A DNA stretch of 64,000 bases from Deltaproteobacteria bacterium IMCC39524 (GTDB taxonomy: Bacteria; Desulfobacterota; Desulfuromonadia; Desulfuromonadales; BM103), in the NCBI GenBank assembly GCA_029667085.1, contig JARUHJ010000001.1, positions 186,001-250,000 of the forward strand, read 5' to 3'. The notes below the pieces were generated by a model that did not search any database, was not told the DNA's origin, and saw only the letters and a list, made by a program, of their open reading frames with translations. Shown here one piece after another: positions 8,015-18,078 of this stretch (its first letter is position 1; each line of letters opens with the position of its first letter). Made by a program: the position numbers and the translations under genes.

Positions 8015-10624
8015 ATGGCAAAAAAAACACCGATGATGCAACAGTATCTGGAGATTAAGGCTGATTATCCGGATGCGATACTATTTTTTCGCCTTGGCGA
8101 TTTTTATGAAATGTTCATGGAGGATGCAGTTGTCGCATCGCGAATTCTCGATATTACCCTGACCGCTCGTAACAAGGGCGCTGCGGAAGAGATCCCTCTC
8201 TGTGGTATCCCGTTTCATAGCTGCCAACCTTATATCGCCAAGCTTGTTCAACACGGACACAACGTCGCAATCTGTGAACAGGTCGAAGACCCAAAAACGA
8301 CCAAGGGGCTTGTCAAGCGCGCAGTCGTCAGAGTGGTCACACCGGGGCTGGTTGTCGATACCGACACGCTAGATCCGCGCCGCAATAATTACCTCTTGGC
8401 GTTGGCTCCGCTTGGCAATGACTGTTTCGGTGTTGCTTACGTCGACATAACGACCGGTGAGTTCAAGGTTACGGAGCTTTCTGACCTGGAGAGTACCGCG
8501 GGTGAAATTCTTTCCCGGGATCCGGCTGAGGTGCTCGTCGCTGAGGGTGATGCCGAGGATAAGGCCGTTGATGCTTTGCAAGGGATTCTGCAGGGCCGGA
8601 TTGTTAATCGACTCCCCGATTGGGCGTCTGCCGAAGACCGCGCACGACAGGTGCTTCTGGAGTTTTTCCCTGACGGATCACTGGAGAGTTTCGGTTGTCA
8701 TGCAATGCCTGCTGCAATTCAGGCTGCCGGAATGGTCCTTTATTACCTGGAAGAGACGCAGAAAGGGGCTGTTTCTCATCTGCAGCCATTGCTGACCTAC
8801 CATGTCCGCGATCATATGGTCCTCGATGACTTTACCCGCCGCAACCTGGAGCTTACGGAAACCTTGCATGATGGTCAACGAAAGGGCTCCCTGCTTGGGG
8901 TCATGGATCGTACGGTCACAGCCATGGGCGCGCGTAAACTGCGGCACTGGATGACTCATCCCCTGGTTGACCAGAGACGTATTGTTGAGCGGCATGCCGC
9001 TGTCGAAGAGCTGGTTCGCGAGAGCCTCTGCCGGGATGACCTGCGCCAATGTCTTGATGACGTCTATGACCTGGAGCGGCTTAATGGCAGAATCGCCATG
9101 GCCACCGGCAACGCCAAAGACCTGGCCGCGCTTCGCATCTCACTGGAAAAACTTCCCCAACTTATTGATCGCCTCGCGCAACTGGAGAGCCCTCTGCTGG
9201 CGGAGCTGCGAGACAGCCTTGATACTCTGCCTGAAATGGTTGAGCTGATTGCGAAATCTATCGTCGATGATCCTCCCTTTGTAATGCGTGAAGGTGGCTT
9301 GATTCGCGAAGGGTATCATGCCGAGCTCGATGAACTGCGCAGCATCAGTCGAGAGGGCAAAGGTTGGATTGCACGTCTGGAGCAGGAGGAAAAAGAGCGC
9401 ACCGGGATCTCAACCCTCAAGGTTCGTTATAACAGGGTCTTTGGCTACTATATCGAAGTCACCCGTTCGCACCTGGATCGCGTACCTGAGGATTACCAGC
9501 GTAAGCAGACATTGGCTAACGCCGAACGATATATCACGCCAACACTTAAGGAATACGAGGAAAAAGTACTTGGTGCGGAAGACCGGGTTGTTGAGATCGA
9601 ATACGATCTTTTTCAGGAGGTCCGCAGGCAGGTCGCGCTTCAGGGACAGCGTATTCAGGCGACGGCCGACAAGGTCGCCGTGCTGGATGTTTTGCTTGGC
9701 CTCGCCGATCTTGCCCATGAACACAACTACTGCACTCCGTTGATGGATGATTCGACCGAATTGCTCATTGAGGATGGTCGCCATCCGGTCATCGAGACGA
9801 TGAATCTCGGTGAGCGTTTTGTCGCCAATGATGTGCATATGGACACCACGGAAAAACAGATTCTGATTATTACCGGTCCGAATATGGCTGGTAAATCAAC
9901 CTTTATGCGTCAGGTTGCGCTGCTCGTTTTGATGGCGCAGGTCGGTAGCCTGGTGCCTGCAAAAAAGGCACATATCGGCATCGTTGATCGAATCTTCACC
10001 CGGGTTGGCGCCAGTGACAACCTGGCCCGCGGGCAGTCGACGTTCATGGTCGAGATGACAGAAGCCGCCAACATCCTCAACCATGCCACGCCACACAGTC
10101 TGATTGTCCTCGATGAGATCGGCCGCGGAACCTCTACTTTTGACGGCGTCAGTATCGCCTGGGCTGTGGCTGAATACTTGCATGACAATAGCAAGGTGGC
10201 AGCCAAGACCCTGTTTGCAACTCACTACCATGAGTTGACTGATCTGGCGCAGACTCGTGAACGTGTGCAGAACTTCAACGTCGCGGTTAAGGAATGGAAC
10301 GATCAGATTATTTTCCTGCGCCGGATTGTCAAGGGTGGGGCCAGTCATTCCTACGGGATTCAGGTGGCGCGCCTGGCCGGTTTACCTGCCGCTGTGATCG
10401 AGCGTGCCAAGGAAGTTCTGCGCAACCTGGAATCCGGTGAATACGAAGCCGGGGCTCCGCGCCTGGCGCGCAGCAAGAATGCTGTCAAAAAGAGCGAGGC
10501 TCCTCAGTTGGGGCTCTTTGAACAGGCTGATCCGGTCAGGCAGCGTATTGAAGAGATGGACGTTTCTGTCCTGACGCCGCTGGAAGCACTTAATTTGCTC
10601 GACGAACTCAAAAAGATGCTTTGA
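8015..10624 (+). CDS. mutS: DNA mismatch repair protein MutS
   Basis: An 869-residue MutS. The start at 8015 gives [15 protein letters not shown], the usual N-terminus; the longer frame from 7970 runs through a terminator-like hairpin and is unlikely. The mismatch-wedging Phe-X-Glu is present in GDFYEMF (about residue 30). The ABC-type ATPase has Walker [10 protein letters not shown] (about 620), Walker [17 protein letters not shown] (about 695) and the [10 protein letters not shown] motif. A short C-terminal segment ([20 protein letters not shown]) resembles the tetramerisation tail. It recognises mispairs and recruits MutL in the cytoplasm. No clear ribosome-binding site is visible. The stop overlaps the amiC start as TGATG. 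Confidence 0.98.
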   Translation: MAKKTPMMQQYLEIKADYPDAILFFRLGDFYEMFMEDAVVASRILDITLTARNKGAAEEIPLCGIPFHSCQPYIAKLVQHGHNVAICEQVEDPKTTKGLVKRAVVRVVTPGLVVDTDTLDPRRNNYLLALAPLGNDCFGVAYVDITTGEFKVTELSDLESTAGEILSRDPAEVLVAEGDAEDKAVDALQGILQGRIVNRLPDWASAEDRARQVLLEFFPDGSLESFGCHAMPAAIQAAGMVLYYLEETQKGAVSHLQPLLTYHVRDHMVLDDFTRRNLELTETLHDGQRKGSLLGVMDRTVTAMGARKLRHWMTHPLVDQRRIVERHAAVEELVRESLCRDDLRQCLDDVYDLERLNGRIAMATGNAKDLAALRISLEKLPQLIDRLAQLESPLLAELRDSLDTLPEMVELIAKSIVDDPPFVMREGGLIREGYHAELDELRSISREGKGWIARLEQEEKERTGISTLKVRYNRVFGYYIEVTRSHLDRVPEDYQRKQTLANAERYITPTLKEYEEKVLGAEDRVVEIEYDLFQEVRRQVALQGQRIQATADKVAVLDVLLGLADLAHEHNYCTPLMDDSTELLIEDGRHPVIETMNLGERFVANDVHMDTTEKQILIITGPNMAGKSTFMRQVALLVLMAQVGSLVPAKKAHIGIVDRIFTRVGASDNLARGQSTFMVEMTEAANILNHATPHSLIVLDEIGRGTSTFDGVSIAWAVAEYLHDNSKVAAKTLFATHYHELTDLAQTRERVQNFNVAVKEWNDQIIFLRRIVKGGASHSYGIQVARLAGLPAAVIERAKEVLRNLESGEYEAGAPRLARSKNAVKKSEAPQLGLFEQADPVRQRIEEMDVSVLTPLEALNLLDELKKML

Positions 10625-12399
10625 TGAATATGAAACGCATAGTCATACTTACACTCTCTTTGTTCTGGCTGCTGTCACCGGTCGCTGTCTTTGCAGAAAA
10701 CTCCGAACAGGCTTACCAGAAGGCGCGTGATGCCTACTATTCTCTACAGGATTCGTCGCGCAAGCAGATGTATCGTGAGAACTGGGAGAATGTTTATGAC
10801 AAGTTCGAATCGGTGTACCAACGTTTCCCCAAAACCCGCCGCGGTGCAGATTCCCTTTACATGTGCGGCAAGACCATGGCCGGTCTTTATGCTGTCAGCC
10901 GTATCAAGCCGGATGCGCAGCGCTCTGTTGAGCTCTTTGTGCAGATGGCTGAAACTTACCCTGACAGCTCCCTCGCCGATGATGCCCTGTTGCAGGCCGG
11001 CAAGCTTATGGAAGAGGTCCTGGCTGACAAGTCAGCGGCTTACGCACTTTACAAGCTGCTGGTCGAAGCTCAGCCGAAAGGTGATATGGCCGGCAAAGCC
11101 AAGGCACGCCTGGCGGCACTGGCTCCCTATGCGCCTGCCGATAATGCGGTCGATGCAAAACCTCTCTCAGATGCAAAAGCTGCAGCTGACACACCGCAAT
11201 CCACAGTAGCTGCCGCTCCGGCAAAAACGTCTGCTGGCTCCAGAACGCTCTCCTCTATTCGTTACTGGTCGAACCCCGGCTATACTCGAATTGTCCTGGA
11301 TGTCTCCAGCCAGACCAAGTTTTCAGCACACTACCTTGTCCCGGAGCCGAGCAAGGGTGCTCCACCCAGACTTTATGTTGATATCGAAAAGACCGCTTTA
11401 GCTGAAGGGCTCAACGAGAAAACGGCGGTCGATGATGGCCTGTTGCGCCAGATTCGCACCGGCTCGCCGCAATCCGATACGGTTCGTGTGGTCCTTGATC
11501 TTGAAAGCATTGGTGATTACAAGGTCTTCCCGTTGAGTGACCCCTGGCGGATCGTTATTGATGTTGCGGGCGACAAGTCGCCGGAGCTAAAACGCCGCGA
11601 TCCTGAGATCAGCAGCTTGCCTGACAGCGGCGGGGATGCGATCGCCAAAGTCCTCAACGAAACCCCCAAAGATCAAAAACCGCTGCATATCCCCAAGGCT
11701 CCGGCGACCTCAACCCTGCGGCGTATTGTTGTTGATGCTGGCCACGGTGGAAAAGATCCTGGTGCTGTAGGCAAGTCTGGAACCCTTGAGAAAGATGTCA
11801 CCCTGCAGATGGCCAAGGCTCTGTCAAAAGAATTAACCAGGCAGATTGGCTGCGAGGTTATTCTGACCCGTAGCGGCGATGTTTATCTGCCATTAGAAGA
11901 GAGAACCGCCATTGCCAACAAGGTTGGCGCAGATCTTTTCATATCGCTCCATGCCAACGCGAACAACAATCGTAAGGCCTTCGGTATCGAAACTTACTAC
12001 TTGAACTTCTCCAAAAACGACAAAGCCGCTGCCGTCGCTGCCCGTGAAAACGGCACCTCGATTAAGCAGGTTTCTGATCTTGAACTGATCCTTTTTGACC
12101 TGATGGCCAATGCCAAGATTAACGAGTCCAGTCGTCTTGCGACCGTGATTCAGGAGGGTTTGGTCAAAGGGATCAGCAAAAAGTATAGTGACGTGCGCGA
12201 CCTGGGCGTCAGGCAGGGCCCGTTTTACGTGCTGCTCGGTGCGACAATGCCCTCTGTCCTCGTGGAGACGGCTTTTATTAGCCATCCCCGTGAAGAGAAA
12301 CGCCTCAGGAGCAGTGCCTTCCAGAATTCTGCTGCGAAGGCGATTGCTGCAGCCATCAAAGACTATGCAGTCAACAACAAGCTGATAGCGACCCGATAG
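10624..12399 (+). CDS. amiC: N-acetylmuramoyl-L-alanine amidase with AMIN domain
   Basis: A 591-residue periplasmic cell-wall hydrolase. A signal peptide (about 1-23) ends at AVFA before ENSEQ. Residues about 25-170 resemble tetratricopeptide-like helices (FPKTRRGADSLYMCGK; ETYPDSSLADDALLQAGKL). An AMIN domain (about 210-315) should target septal peptidoglycan. The C-terminal amidase_3 domain (about 365-585) has zinc ligands in VDAGHGGKDPG, in TLEKDV and in SLHANA, plus the catalytic glutamate region VLVETAF. It cleaves the amide bond between N-acetylmuramic acid and L-alanine during cell separation. The start overlaps the mutS stop by one base, implying translational coupling. Confidence 0.93.
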   Translation: MNMKRIVILTLSLFWLLSPVAVFAENSEQAYQKARDAYYSLQDSSRKQMYRENWENVYDKFESVYQRFPKTRRGADSLYMCGKTMAGLYAVSRIKPDAQRSVELFVQMAETYPDSSLADDALLQAGKLMEEVLADKSAAYALYKLLVEAQPKGDMAGKAKARLAALAPYAPADNAVDAKPLSDAKAAADTPQSTVAAAPAKTSAGSRTLSSIRYWSNPGYTRIVLDVSSQTKFSAHYLVPEPSKGAPPRLYVDIEKTALAEGLNEKTAVDDGLLRQIRTGSPQSDTVRVVLDLESIGDYKVFPLSDPWRIVIDVAGDKSPELKRRDPEISSLPDSGGDAIAKVLNETPKDQKPLHIPKAPATSTLRRIVVDAGHGGKDPGAVGKSGTLEKDVTLQMAKALSKELTRQIGCEVILTRSGDVYLPLEERTAIANKVGADLFISLHANANNNRKAFGIETYYLNFSKNDKAAAVAARENGTSIKQVSDLELILFDLMANAKINESSRLATVIQEGLVKGISKKYSDVRDLGVRQGPFYVLLGATMPSVLVETAFISHPREEKRLRSSAFQNSAAKAIAAAIKDYAVNNKLIATR

Positions 12400-12400
12400 C

Positions 12401-15094
12401 ATGATGAAACATGAAACCCTAAAAGATTTTTTTGCCACAGAATTGATGATGGCCGGCGATGTCTCTTTTGAAGAGAGACGTTCTCATCTGCTCGACGCGG
12501 CCCGGTTGTACCTCGAGTACCATCGTGACCATTGTCATGAAATGCACAAATCCGGAGGCAGTGGTCGCGATGTTGTCGCCTGCATGACCTCTATGGCAGA
12601 CGAATTGATTCGCTGCCTCTATCAGTGCTCGGCCGCAGAATTCCCTACGTCAGGCAAGGTCTGCTCGGCGGTTCTTGCCCTGGGTGGCTACGGACGGGGT
12701 GAACTGAATCCTCTTTCTGATATTGACGTCATGTTTTACTGCAGTGAGCAGAATAAGGACCTCGCAGAAAAGATCGCTGAACGGGTGCTCTACCTGATGT
12801 GGGATCTTAACCTTGATGTCGGTTACAGCGTCCGTACTGCCTCCGATTGCTTAAGCCTTGCTCAAACTGATATTACCATCCGTACCGCCATGCTCGACAC
12901 GCGCTTCCTTGTCGGAGACGAAGTCCTTTACCATGAGTTCGAACGTCAGGTGCTCGGGCCACTTCTGAATCGCAACAGCCAGGGTTTTCTAAAGTCTAAA
13001 TTTGAAGAGCACAAAACCCGACTGAGCAAGTATGGTTCGACTGTCTATATGCTGGAACCGAATATCAAGGAAGGGGAAGGTGGCCTGAGAGATCTCCATA
13101 CGGCGGTGTGGATGATGCGCGTCAAGTTCAAGGCAAAGAGCGTGCGTGACCTTTTAAAAAAGGGCGTCATCTCGAATCAGGAGATGGAGGAAATCGATTC
13201 CGCTTACGATTATCTCTGGCGAATTCGCAATGAGCTGCATTTTCAGTTGAAGCGTAAAACCGACCAGCTCCAGTTTGACAAGCAGGAACAGATCGCTGCC
13301 TTCCTTGGATACGAAGACAACAAAAAGGCTCTCTCGGTTGAACAGTTCATGCAGGATTATTACTCTCACGCAACCAGAACAGAGCACCTGGCGACTTCCT
13401 TGATTTTCAAGGCGTATAAAGAAAAAGATGCGTCCACGGGCCTGTTCGGTTATCTCGGCAGACGCAGCCTCGGCGAGGACTTTTTCAGCTATCGTGGTGA
13501 GCTGAAGACTGCCCGTGAAAGCGTCTTTGAAAATCGTCCGGAAGCAATCATGCAAGCCTTTTTGTTGGCCAAACAGAACAGCCTTGCTCTGAGTATGGAT
13601 GTCAAGGGTCAGATCCGCGAGAACCTCTCCCTGGTCAATGACAGTTTCAGGCGTAATCGCGAAGTTTCTGAGATGTTTCTGGAAATCATGCGTGGCCCGA
13701 CCGGTGTCGCCCAGAGTTTGCGTGACATGCACCACCTGGCGTTTTTGAATAAGTACATCCCCGAATTTAAAAGAATCTACTGTAAAGTTCAGCACGACGC
13801 CTATCATGTTTACACGGTCGATATCCATTCGATCTTTGCTGTCGAAGAGATAGAGAAGCTCTGGTCCGGTTTTTATGCTGCCGAGAAGCCATTGCTGACC
13901 AAGGTTGCCGCTGATATCGGCAAGCCGGAGCTGATCGTGCTGGCGGTCCTCTTCCACGATATAGGTAAAGGGGAGGGGAAGGACCATTCCAACAAGGGCG
14001 CGGACATGATCCCAAAGATCGCCCGCCGCCTGAACCTTTCCAAAGAAGCCAGCCAGCGTCTTGAATTCCTGGTTCGCCACCATCTTGACATGGCTCACAT
14101 CTCCCAAAGGCGTGACTTGAATGATATCCGATTGATTCAGGACTTTGCCAATACCATGGAGATGGCAGAGACGCTGAAAATGCTTTTCCTGTTGACCTTT
14201 GCCGATCTGAAGGCTGTTGGCCCTGATGTCTGGTCTGAATGGAAAGGCCATCTGCTACAGGATCTATACGAGAAGGCCTACGAAACCTTTGAGCGGGGCA
14301 ACTTTATGAGCGATATTCGCTCTGAGCGAGTTCGCAATCGTAAACGTAAAGTCCTGGCGGCACTCAAAGATGATTTCGGTGAAAAGAAGATCAAGGACAG
14401 GCTCCGTTCAATGGGGACACGCTATCTGCTGACCCACCGTTCCTTTGAAATCAAGGATCACTTGGCTCTTGAGCTGTCGCGGGGCAACGATACGGTTGCC
14501 ATGCAAGTGTCGCATGATGAGGAAGCAGAATATACCAGTGTGACGATCTCCACCCTCGATGTTCCCGGTTTGTTCAGCATGATTGCAGGGGTTATGGCGG
14601 CCAACGGCATTAACATTCTCGGTGCGCAGATTTATACGCGCCGTAACGGTTTCGCGCTCGATATCCTGCATGTGAACAAGCCGATTGGCGGCATTATTGA
14701 TGACCCTGCCAAATGGGAGAAGGTTCAGGCCGATTTGACCTCTGTTCTGGAAGGTCGCGTGAAAGTCTCCGGCATGGTCAAGAAACGTCAGAAAGCCGGA
14801 TTCCTTCCAGGTCAAAACCTGCCGCGTTATCCGAACAAGGTTGAGTTTGACACAGATGTTTCCAGAGAACACACGGTCATTGATATCTTCGCTCACGATG
14901 AAGTTGGTCTTCTCTACAGGATTACCCGAACTCTTGCCGAGTTGGGTCTCTATATTCATGTTGCCAAAATTTCCACCAAGGTTGATCAGGTTGCCGATAC
15001 TTTCTATGTAAAAGATATCTTCGGACAAACAATCAGTGACGAAGCAAAACGTGAAGATATTCGCAAATCCTTACTCGAAAGCTTGGACGGGTAA
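12401..15094 (+). CDS. glnD: [Protein-PII] uridylyltransferase / uridylyl-removing enzyme GlnD
   Basis: An 897-residue four-part nitrogen sensor. The nucleotidyltransferase motif GGYGRGELNPLSDIDVMF lies at about residue 94. The HD-domain hydrolase motif LFHDIGKGEGKDHSNKG is at about 515. Two ACT domains follow at about 708 (TVISTLDVPGLFSMIAGV) and about 825 (IDIFAHDEVGLLYRITRTLA), where glutamine is sensed. GlnD uridylylates PII when glutamine is low and removes the group when it is high. Start ATGATG lies one base after the amidase stop, without its own clear ribosome-binding site, so it is probably coupled to upstream translation. Confidence 0.97.
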   Translation: MMKHETLKDFFATELMMAGDVSFEERRSHLLDAARLYLEYHRDHCHEMHKSGGSGRDVVACMTSMADELIRCLYQCSAAEFPTSGKVCSAVLALGGYGRGELNPLSDIDVMFYCSEQNKDLAEKIAERVLYLMWDLNLDVGYSVRTASDCLSLAQTDITIRTAMLDTRFLVGDEVLYHEFERQVLGPLLNRNSQGFLKSKFEEHKTRLSKYGSTVYMLEPNIKEGEGGLRDLHTAVWMMRVKFKAKSVRDLLKKGVISNQEMEEIDSAYDYLWRIRNELHFQLKRKTDQLQFDKQEQIAAFLGYEDNKKALSVEQFMQDYYSHATRTEHLATSLIFKAYKEKDASTGLFGYLGRRSLGEDFFSYRGELKTARESVFENRPEAIMQAFLLAKQNSLALSMDVKGQIRENLSLVNDSFRRNREVSEMFLEIMRGPTGVAQSLRDMHHLAFLNKYIPEFKRIYCKVQHDAYHVYTVDIHSIFAVEEIEKLWSGFYAAEKPLLTKVAADIGKPELIVLAVLFHDIGKGEGKDHSNKGADMIPKIARRLNLSKEASQRLEFLVRHHLDMAHISQRRDLNDIRLIQDFANTMEMAETLKMLFLLTFADLKAVGPDVWSEWKGHLLQDLYEKAYETFERGNFMSDIRSERVRNRKRKVLAALKDDFGEKKIKDRLRSMGTRYLLTHRSFEIKDHLALELSRGNDTVAMQVSHDEEAEYTSVTISTLDVPGLFSMIAGVMAANGINILGAQIYTRRNGFALDILHVNKPIGGIIDDPAKWEKVQADLTSVLEGRVKVSGMVKKRQKAGFLPGQNLPRYPNKVEFDTDVSREHTVIDIFAHDEVGLLYRITRTLAELGLYIHVAKISTKVDQVADTFYVKDIFGQTISDEAKREDIRKSLLESLDG

Positions 15095-15114
15095 AGACCT
15101 TACTTCAGGATTTT

Positions 15115-16002
15115 ATGAACCATTATCTCGACCATTACTTGAACTATCTGGCAGTGGAGCGCGGCCTGGCGAATAACACGCTCGATGCCTATGGTCGGGA
15201 TTTGGCGCGCTATCTGGATTACCTCGAAAGCCAGAAGGTCGTGGCTCTTGAAAATATCTCTGCGGCGGTTGTCCTGCGTTTTCTCAGTCACCTGAAAAAT
15301 GCGGGCTTGTCTCCCCGCAGCAGGGCGCGAGCTCTGGCAGCCTTGCGAACCTTTCACAAGTTCCTGGTACGCGAGAAAATTACCAAGGACAACCCTACGG
15401 ACCAGGTGGTTTCGCCAAAGAGCCTCACTGCCTTGCCCCACACCTTAGCTCCGTTGGATGTAGAAAGCCTGCTGTCCAGCCCCAAGGGGGAGTCTGCTCT
15501 TGCCTGGCGCGACAGAGCCATGCTCGAGATCATCTATGCCACCGGTTTGCGTGTTTCCGAGTTGGTCTCCCTTAAATTGAGTGACCTGCAGATGGATGTC
15601 GGCTATCTTACGGCCTTCGGTAAGCGTAGCAAACAGAGAATCGTTCCTCTGGGAGAGACTGCGATTGCGGCTTTGCAGGAATATCTACAGAATGGGCGTC
15701 CGGGATTGGAGAAGCAAAAAGGCTCTCATTTTCTCTTTCTCAATCGTTCTGGTGAGGGCTTGACACGTCAAGGCTTCTGGAAGATTATTAAGCGCCGCGC
15801 TCTTGAGGCAGGTATTAGCCAAAGCATTACGCCGCATACCATGCGCCATTCCTTTGCAACCCATCTTTTGGAGAATGGTGCTGACCTGCGTTCCGTTCAG
15901 GCCATGCTTGGGCATGCGGATATCTCTACAACCCAGATATATACCCACGTCACGCGTGAACGACTACGCAAAATGCACGCAGAACATCATCCTAGGGGCT
16001 GA
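15115..16002 (+). CDS. xerD: Tyrosine recombinase XerD/XerC type
   Basis: A 295-residue integrase-family recombinase of Xer size. The N-terminal SAM-like core-binding domain (YLNYLAVERGLANNTLDAY) is followed by the catalytic domain with the first arginine in YATGLRVSELVSLKL (about residue 145), the HTMRHSFATHLLENGADL box, the LGHADISTTQIYTHV box, and the nucleophilic tyrosine at about 276. Xer recombinases resolve chromosome dimers at dif together with FtsK. The short GG-less N-terminus and the position after glnD suggest XerD, but XerC cannot be excluded from sequence. No dif-like site was noticed in the window. Confidence 0.9.
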   Translation: MNHYLDHYLNYLAVERGLANNTLDAYGRDLARYLDYLESQKVVALENISAAVVLRFLSHLKNAGLSPRSRARALAALRTFHKFLVREKITKDNPTDQVVSPKSLTALPHTLAPLDVESLLSSPKGESALAWRDRAMLEIIYATGLRVSELVSLKLSDLQMDVGYLTAFGKRSKQRIVPLGETAIAALQEYLQNGRPGLEKQKGSHFLFLNRSGEGLTRQGFWKIIKRRALEAGISQSITPHTMRHSFATHLLENGADLRSVQAMLGHADISTTQIYTHVTRERLRKMHAEHHPRG

Positions 16003-16007
16003 TGCTC

Positions 16008-16035
16008 GTGATCGGTGACCAGTGATGAGTGACCA
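16008..16035. repeat. Short GTGACCAGTGAT tandem between xerD and apgM
   Basis: The sequence GTGATCGGTGACCAGTGATG followed by AGTGACCAG is an imperfect tandem of a GTGA(C/T)CAGT-like unit. It lies in the leader between xerD and apgM. Such GTGATCAGT runs are common intergenic low-complexity repeats; no function can be assigned. Confidence 0.45.
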
Positions 16036-16087
16036 GAAATCCTTATTACTGATAACAGATAACTTGAATAAGATAGGTTCTGATTCT

Positions 16088-17305
16088 ATGAAATATATTG
16101 TTCTTCTCGGTGATGGTATGTCTGACGAGCCGATAGCAGCGCTTGATGGGCTAACACCCCTGCAGGCGGCCAAAACCCCCAATATGGACAAGCTCGCACA
16201 ACGGGGCAGGATTGGCCTCCTTGCAACGGTCCCTGATGCTTTCCACCCCGGCTCTGATGTGGCTAATCTTTCCGTGTTCGGTTACGATCCTGCGAGCTGC
16301 TATACGGGCCGCTCGCCTTTAGAAGCTGCCAGTATGGGAGTGGACCTCGGCCCTGATGATGTTGCGTTCCGTCTTAATTTGGTGACGCTGGGTTTGGCTG
16401 GTGGCGACATGTACATGCAGGATTTCTCTGCAGGTCACATCTCGACTGAAGAGGCCCGTGAGTTGATCGAATGCCTTCAGGAAGAGCTGGGCGACGAGGA
16501 ATTTCAGTTCTATCCAGGTGTCTCTTATCGACACCTGATGGTCTGGAGGGGGGGGAGAGATGATCTGCGAATCCTGCCACCTCACGATTTAACTGGTCAG
16601 AGTGTCAGCAATCATGTGTTGCGTTCAGACGAAGCCATGCCTTTGGTGCAGATTACCAGCTCGGCACAGCTTCTTTTTAAACGTCACCCGGTCAATGTTA
16701 AACGTGAGACAGAGGGCAAGAATCCTGCTAACTCCATCTGGCTATGGGGACAGGGCAAGCGCCCGCAGATGCCTACTCTACAGGATAAGTTCAATCTGAC
16801 GGGGGCGGTGATTTCGGCTGTTGATCTGATCAAGGGGATCGGTATCTTCGCGGGCCTTGACGTCATCGACGTGCCTGGTGCGACGGGCTATCTCGACACC
16901 AATTATCTCGGTAAAGCTGAGGCGGCTCTGCAAGCACTCAAGACCAGAGATTATGTTTACCTGCACGTTGAGGCACCCGATGAGGCCGCCCATAGTGGTA
17001 GCTTGACAGATAAGATTGAAGCGATCGAACGTTTTGACAAGGATGTCGTAGGAACGGTGATGGCCGGTATCGATAGCCTTGGTGACTATCGTGTGCTGCT
17101 GTTACCAGATCATCCTACGCCGGTTGAGAAAATGACGCACACCAAGGATCCTGTTCCTTTTGTTCTTTGCGGTTCCGGCAAAGAGTTCGCTCCGGAAAAC
17201 AATGCAGTGGCGGGTTATTCTGAGGCTGCGGCGAAGGAGTCGGGACTGTTGATTGATCCAGGTCACAAGATTATGAATCTTCTGGTGAGTGGCACACTCT
17301 CATAG
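16088..17305 (+). CDS. apgM: 2,3-bisphosphoglycerate-independent phosphoglycerate mutase, archaeal type
   Basis: A 405-residue enzyme of the alkaline-phosphatase superfamily. The start at 16088 gives MKYIVLLGDGMSDEP, containing the metal-binding aspartate near the N-terminus. The PGSDVANLSVFGYDP segment carries the serine expected to be phosphorylated. Later metal ligands are in LHVEAPDEAAHSG and LLLPDHPTPVEKMTHT. It interconverts 3- and 2-phosphoglycerate in glycolysis and gluconeogenesis and is unrelated in sequence length to the bacterial GpmI form. An AGG ribosome-binding site precedes this ATG; the longer frame from 16022 is not supported. A terminator follows the stop. Confidence 0.93.
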   Translation: MKYIVLLGDGMSDEPIAALDGLTPLQAAKTPNMDKLAQRGRIGLLATVPDAFHPGSDVANLSVFGYDPASCYTGRSPLEAASMGVDLGPDDVAFRLNLVTLGLAGGDMYMQDFSAGHISTEEARELIECLQEELGDEEFQFYPGVSYRHLMVWRGGRDDLRILPPHDLTGQSVSNHVLRSDEAMPLVQITSSAQLLFKRHPVNVKRETEGKNPANSIWLWGQGKRPQMPTLQDKFNLTGAVISAVDLIKGIGIFAGLDVIDVPGATGYLDTNYLGKAEAALQALKTRDYVYLHVEAPDEAAHSGSLTDKIEAIERFDKDVVGTVMAGIDSLGDYRVLLLPDHPTPVEKMTHTKDPVPFVLCGSGKEFAPENNAVAGYSEAAAKESGLLIDPGHKIMNLLVSGTLS

Positions 17306-17332
17306 AGGTTTACTGAAATATTTGCTTTTTAT

Positions 17333-17361
17333 AAGGGCGGCCTTTGTGCCGTCCTTTTTGT
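17333..17361 (+). terminator. Terminator after apgM
   Basis: AAGGGCGGC (17333-17341) pairs with GCCGTCCTT (17348-17356, one G-T pair) and is followed by a T-rich run. It closes the mutS-amiC-glnD-xerD-apgM run. The stretch from here to 17600 shows nothing else recognisable. Confidence 0.8.
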
Positions 17362-17600
17362 TTTGAATCTGTAGCGTCAGCTGTCTAACGAAGGGTGGCA
17401 AAGCTTGTTGCAGGCGTTGGGGTCTGTTCAGCCAGAAGGCCTTCATTAGACCTCTGATCTCGTAGAGTGTGAAGCTGGAAGGTTGAGGGGAAAACTGCTG
17501 AGTTCACGATGAAAAGGAGGGCTAAATCTTAGCCCTTTCAACTTCTCCGATAAGCTCTGTGGCTCTCGTGCTGATGTCGGTGTGCTTTTATGCCTCGAGC

Positions 17601-17747
17601 CTACTCTTCTTCTTGAGGGGTCTCAGCATCTACGCCTTCCTCGAGAGCTTTCTCTTCTTGTCTGCGCTTAAGCTTTTCATCTTTTTTCGCTTTCTTGGCG
17701 ATTTCTTTCTGACGTTTTTCGTAACCATAGTTGGGTTTTCTAGCCAT
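17601..17747 (-). CDS. Conserved 48-residue basic protein (ARKPNYGYEKRQKE type)
   Basis: A very short gene on the minus strand. It begins MARKPNYGYEKRQKEIAKKA and continues with lysine/arginine-rich helix, ending in an acidic AETPQEEE tail. An AAAGGGA ribosome-binding site lies nine bases before the ATG at 17747. I recall very similar small proteins starting with RKPNYxxEKR in many proteobacteria, annotated only as hypothetical. The strongly charged helix suggests nucleic-acid or ribosome binding, but that is inference. An opposite-strand frame over the same bases (17559-17807) is its shadow. Confidence 0.8.
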   Translation of the reverse strand: MARKPNYGYEKRQKEIAKKAKKDEKLKRRQEEKALEEGVDAETPQEEE

Positions 17748-17822
17748 TGTGTGTCCCTTTCGGGTCGAGAATCAGCCCGGTCAAGTTTAGAAATGAGAGG
17801 ATCGTAGAAAAAAGTGTTACAG

Positions 17823-17858
17823 AAAAAAAAGCCTCACGAAAACCCGTGAGGCTTTTTT
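17823..17858 (-). terminator. Terminator after the cold-shock gene
   Basis: GCCTCACG (17831-17838) and CGTGAGGC (17845-17852) form a stem flanked by long A and T tracts. On the minus strand it is followed by a run of T, closing cspA. It separates cspA from the 48-residue gene. Confidence 0.85.
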
Positions 17859-17877
17859 AACTTATGCAAAATTAAGA

Positions 17878-18078
17878 TTAAATTTTGCAGACGTTAGCAG
17901 ACTGAGGACCTTTTTGGCCTTCAGTAACGTCAAAGCTTACACGATCTCCTTCAGCGAGGGACTTGAATCCGTCGCCCTGGATCTCGGAAAAGTGAACGAA
18001 TACGTCAGGACCATTGTCCTGCTCGATGAAACCAAAACCCTTTGCGTCGTTGAACCATTTAACTGTACCTTCTGCCAT
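17878..18078 (-). CDS. cspA: Cold-shock domain protein
   Basis: A 66-residue single-domain OB-fold protein. RNP1 (KGFGFI) and RNP2 (VFVHF) motifs are both intact, and length and sequence match the CspA/CspC family closely. It binds single-stranded RNA and DNA as an RNA chaperone. GGAGG lies six bases before the ATG at 18078, so the longer frame to 18255 is only 5' leader. The exact paralogue letter cannot be decided. A 160-base structured leader and a good promoter precede it. Confidence 0.96.
   Translation of the reverse strand: MAEGTVKWFNDAKGFGFIEQDNGPDVFVHFSEIQGDGFKSLAEGDRVSFDVTEGQKGPQSANVCKI

Noticed and set aside
13154-14251. 365-residue minus-strand frame inside glnD
   Set aside because: Antisense shadow of a clearly conserved gene; no start signal or domain.
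17559-17807. 82-residue plus-strand frame
   Set aside because: It is the antisense shadow of the 48-residue minus-strand gene, which has a proper start, ribosome-binding site and conserved sequence.
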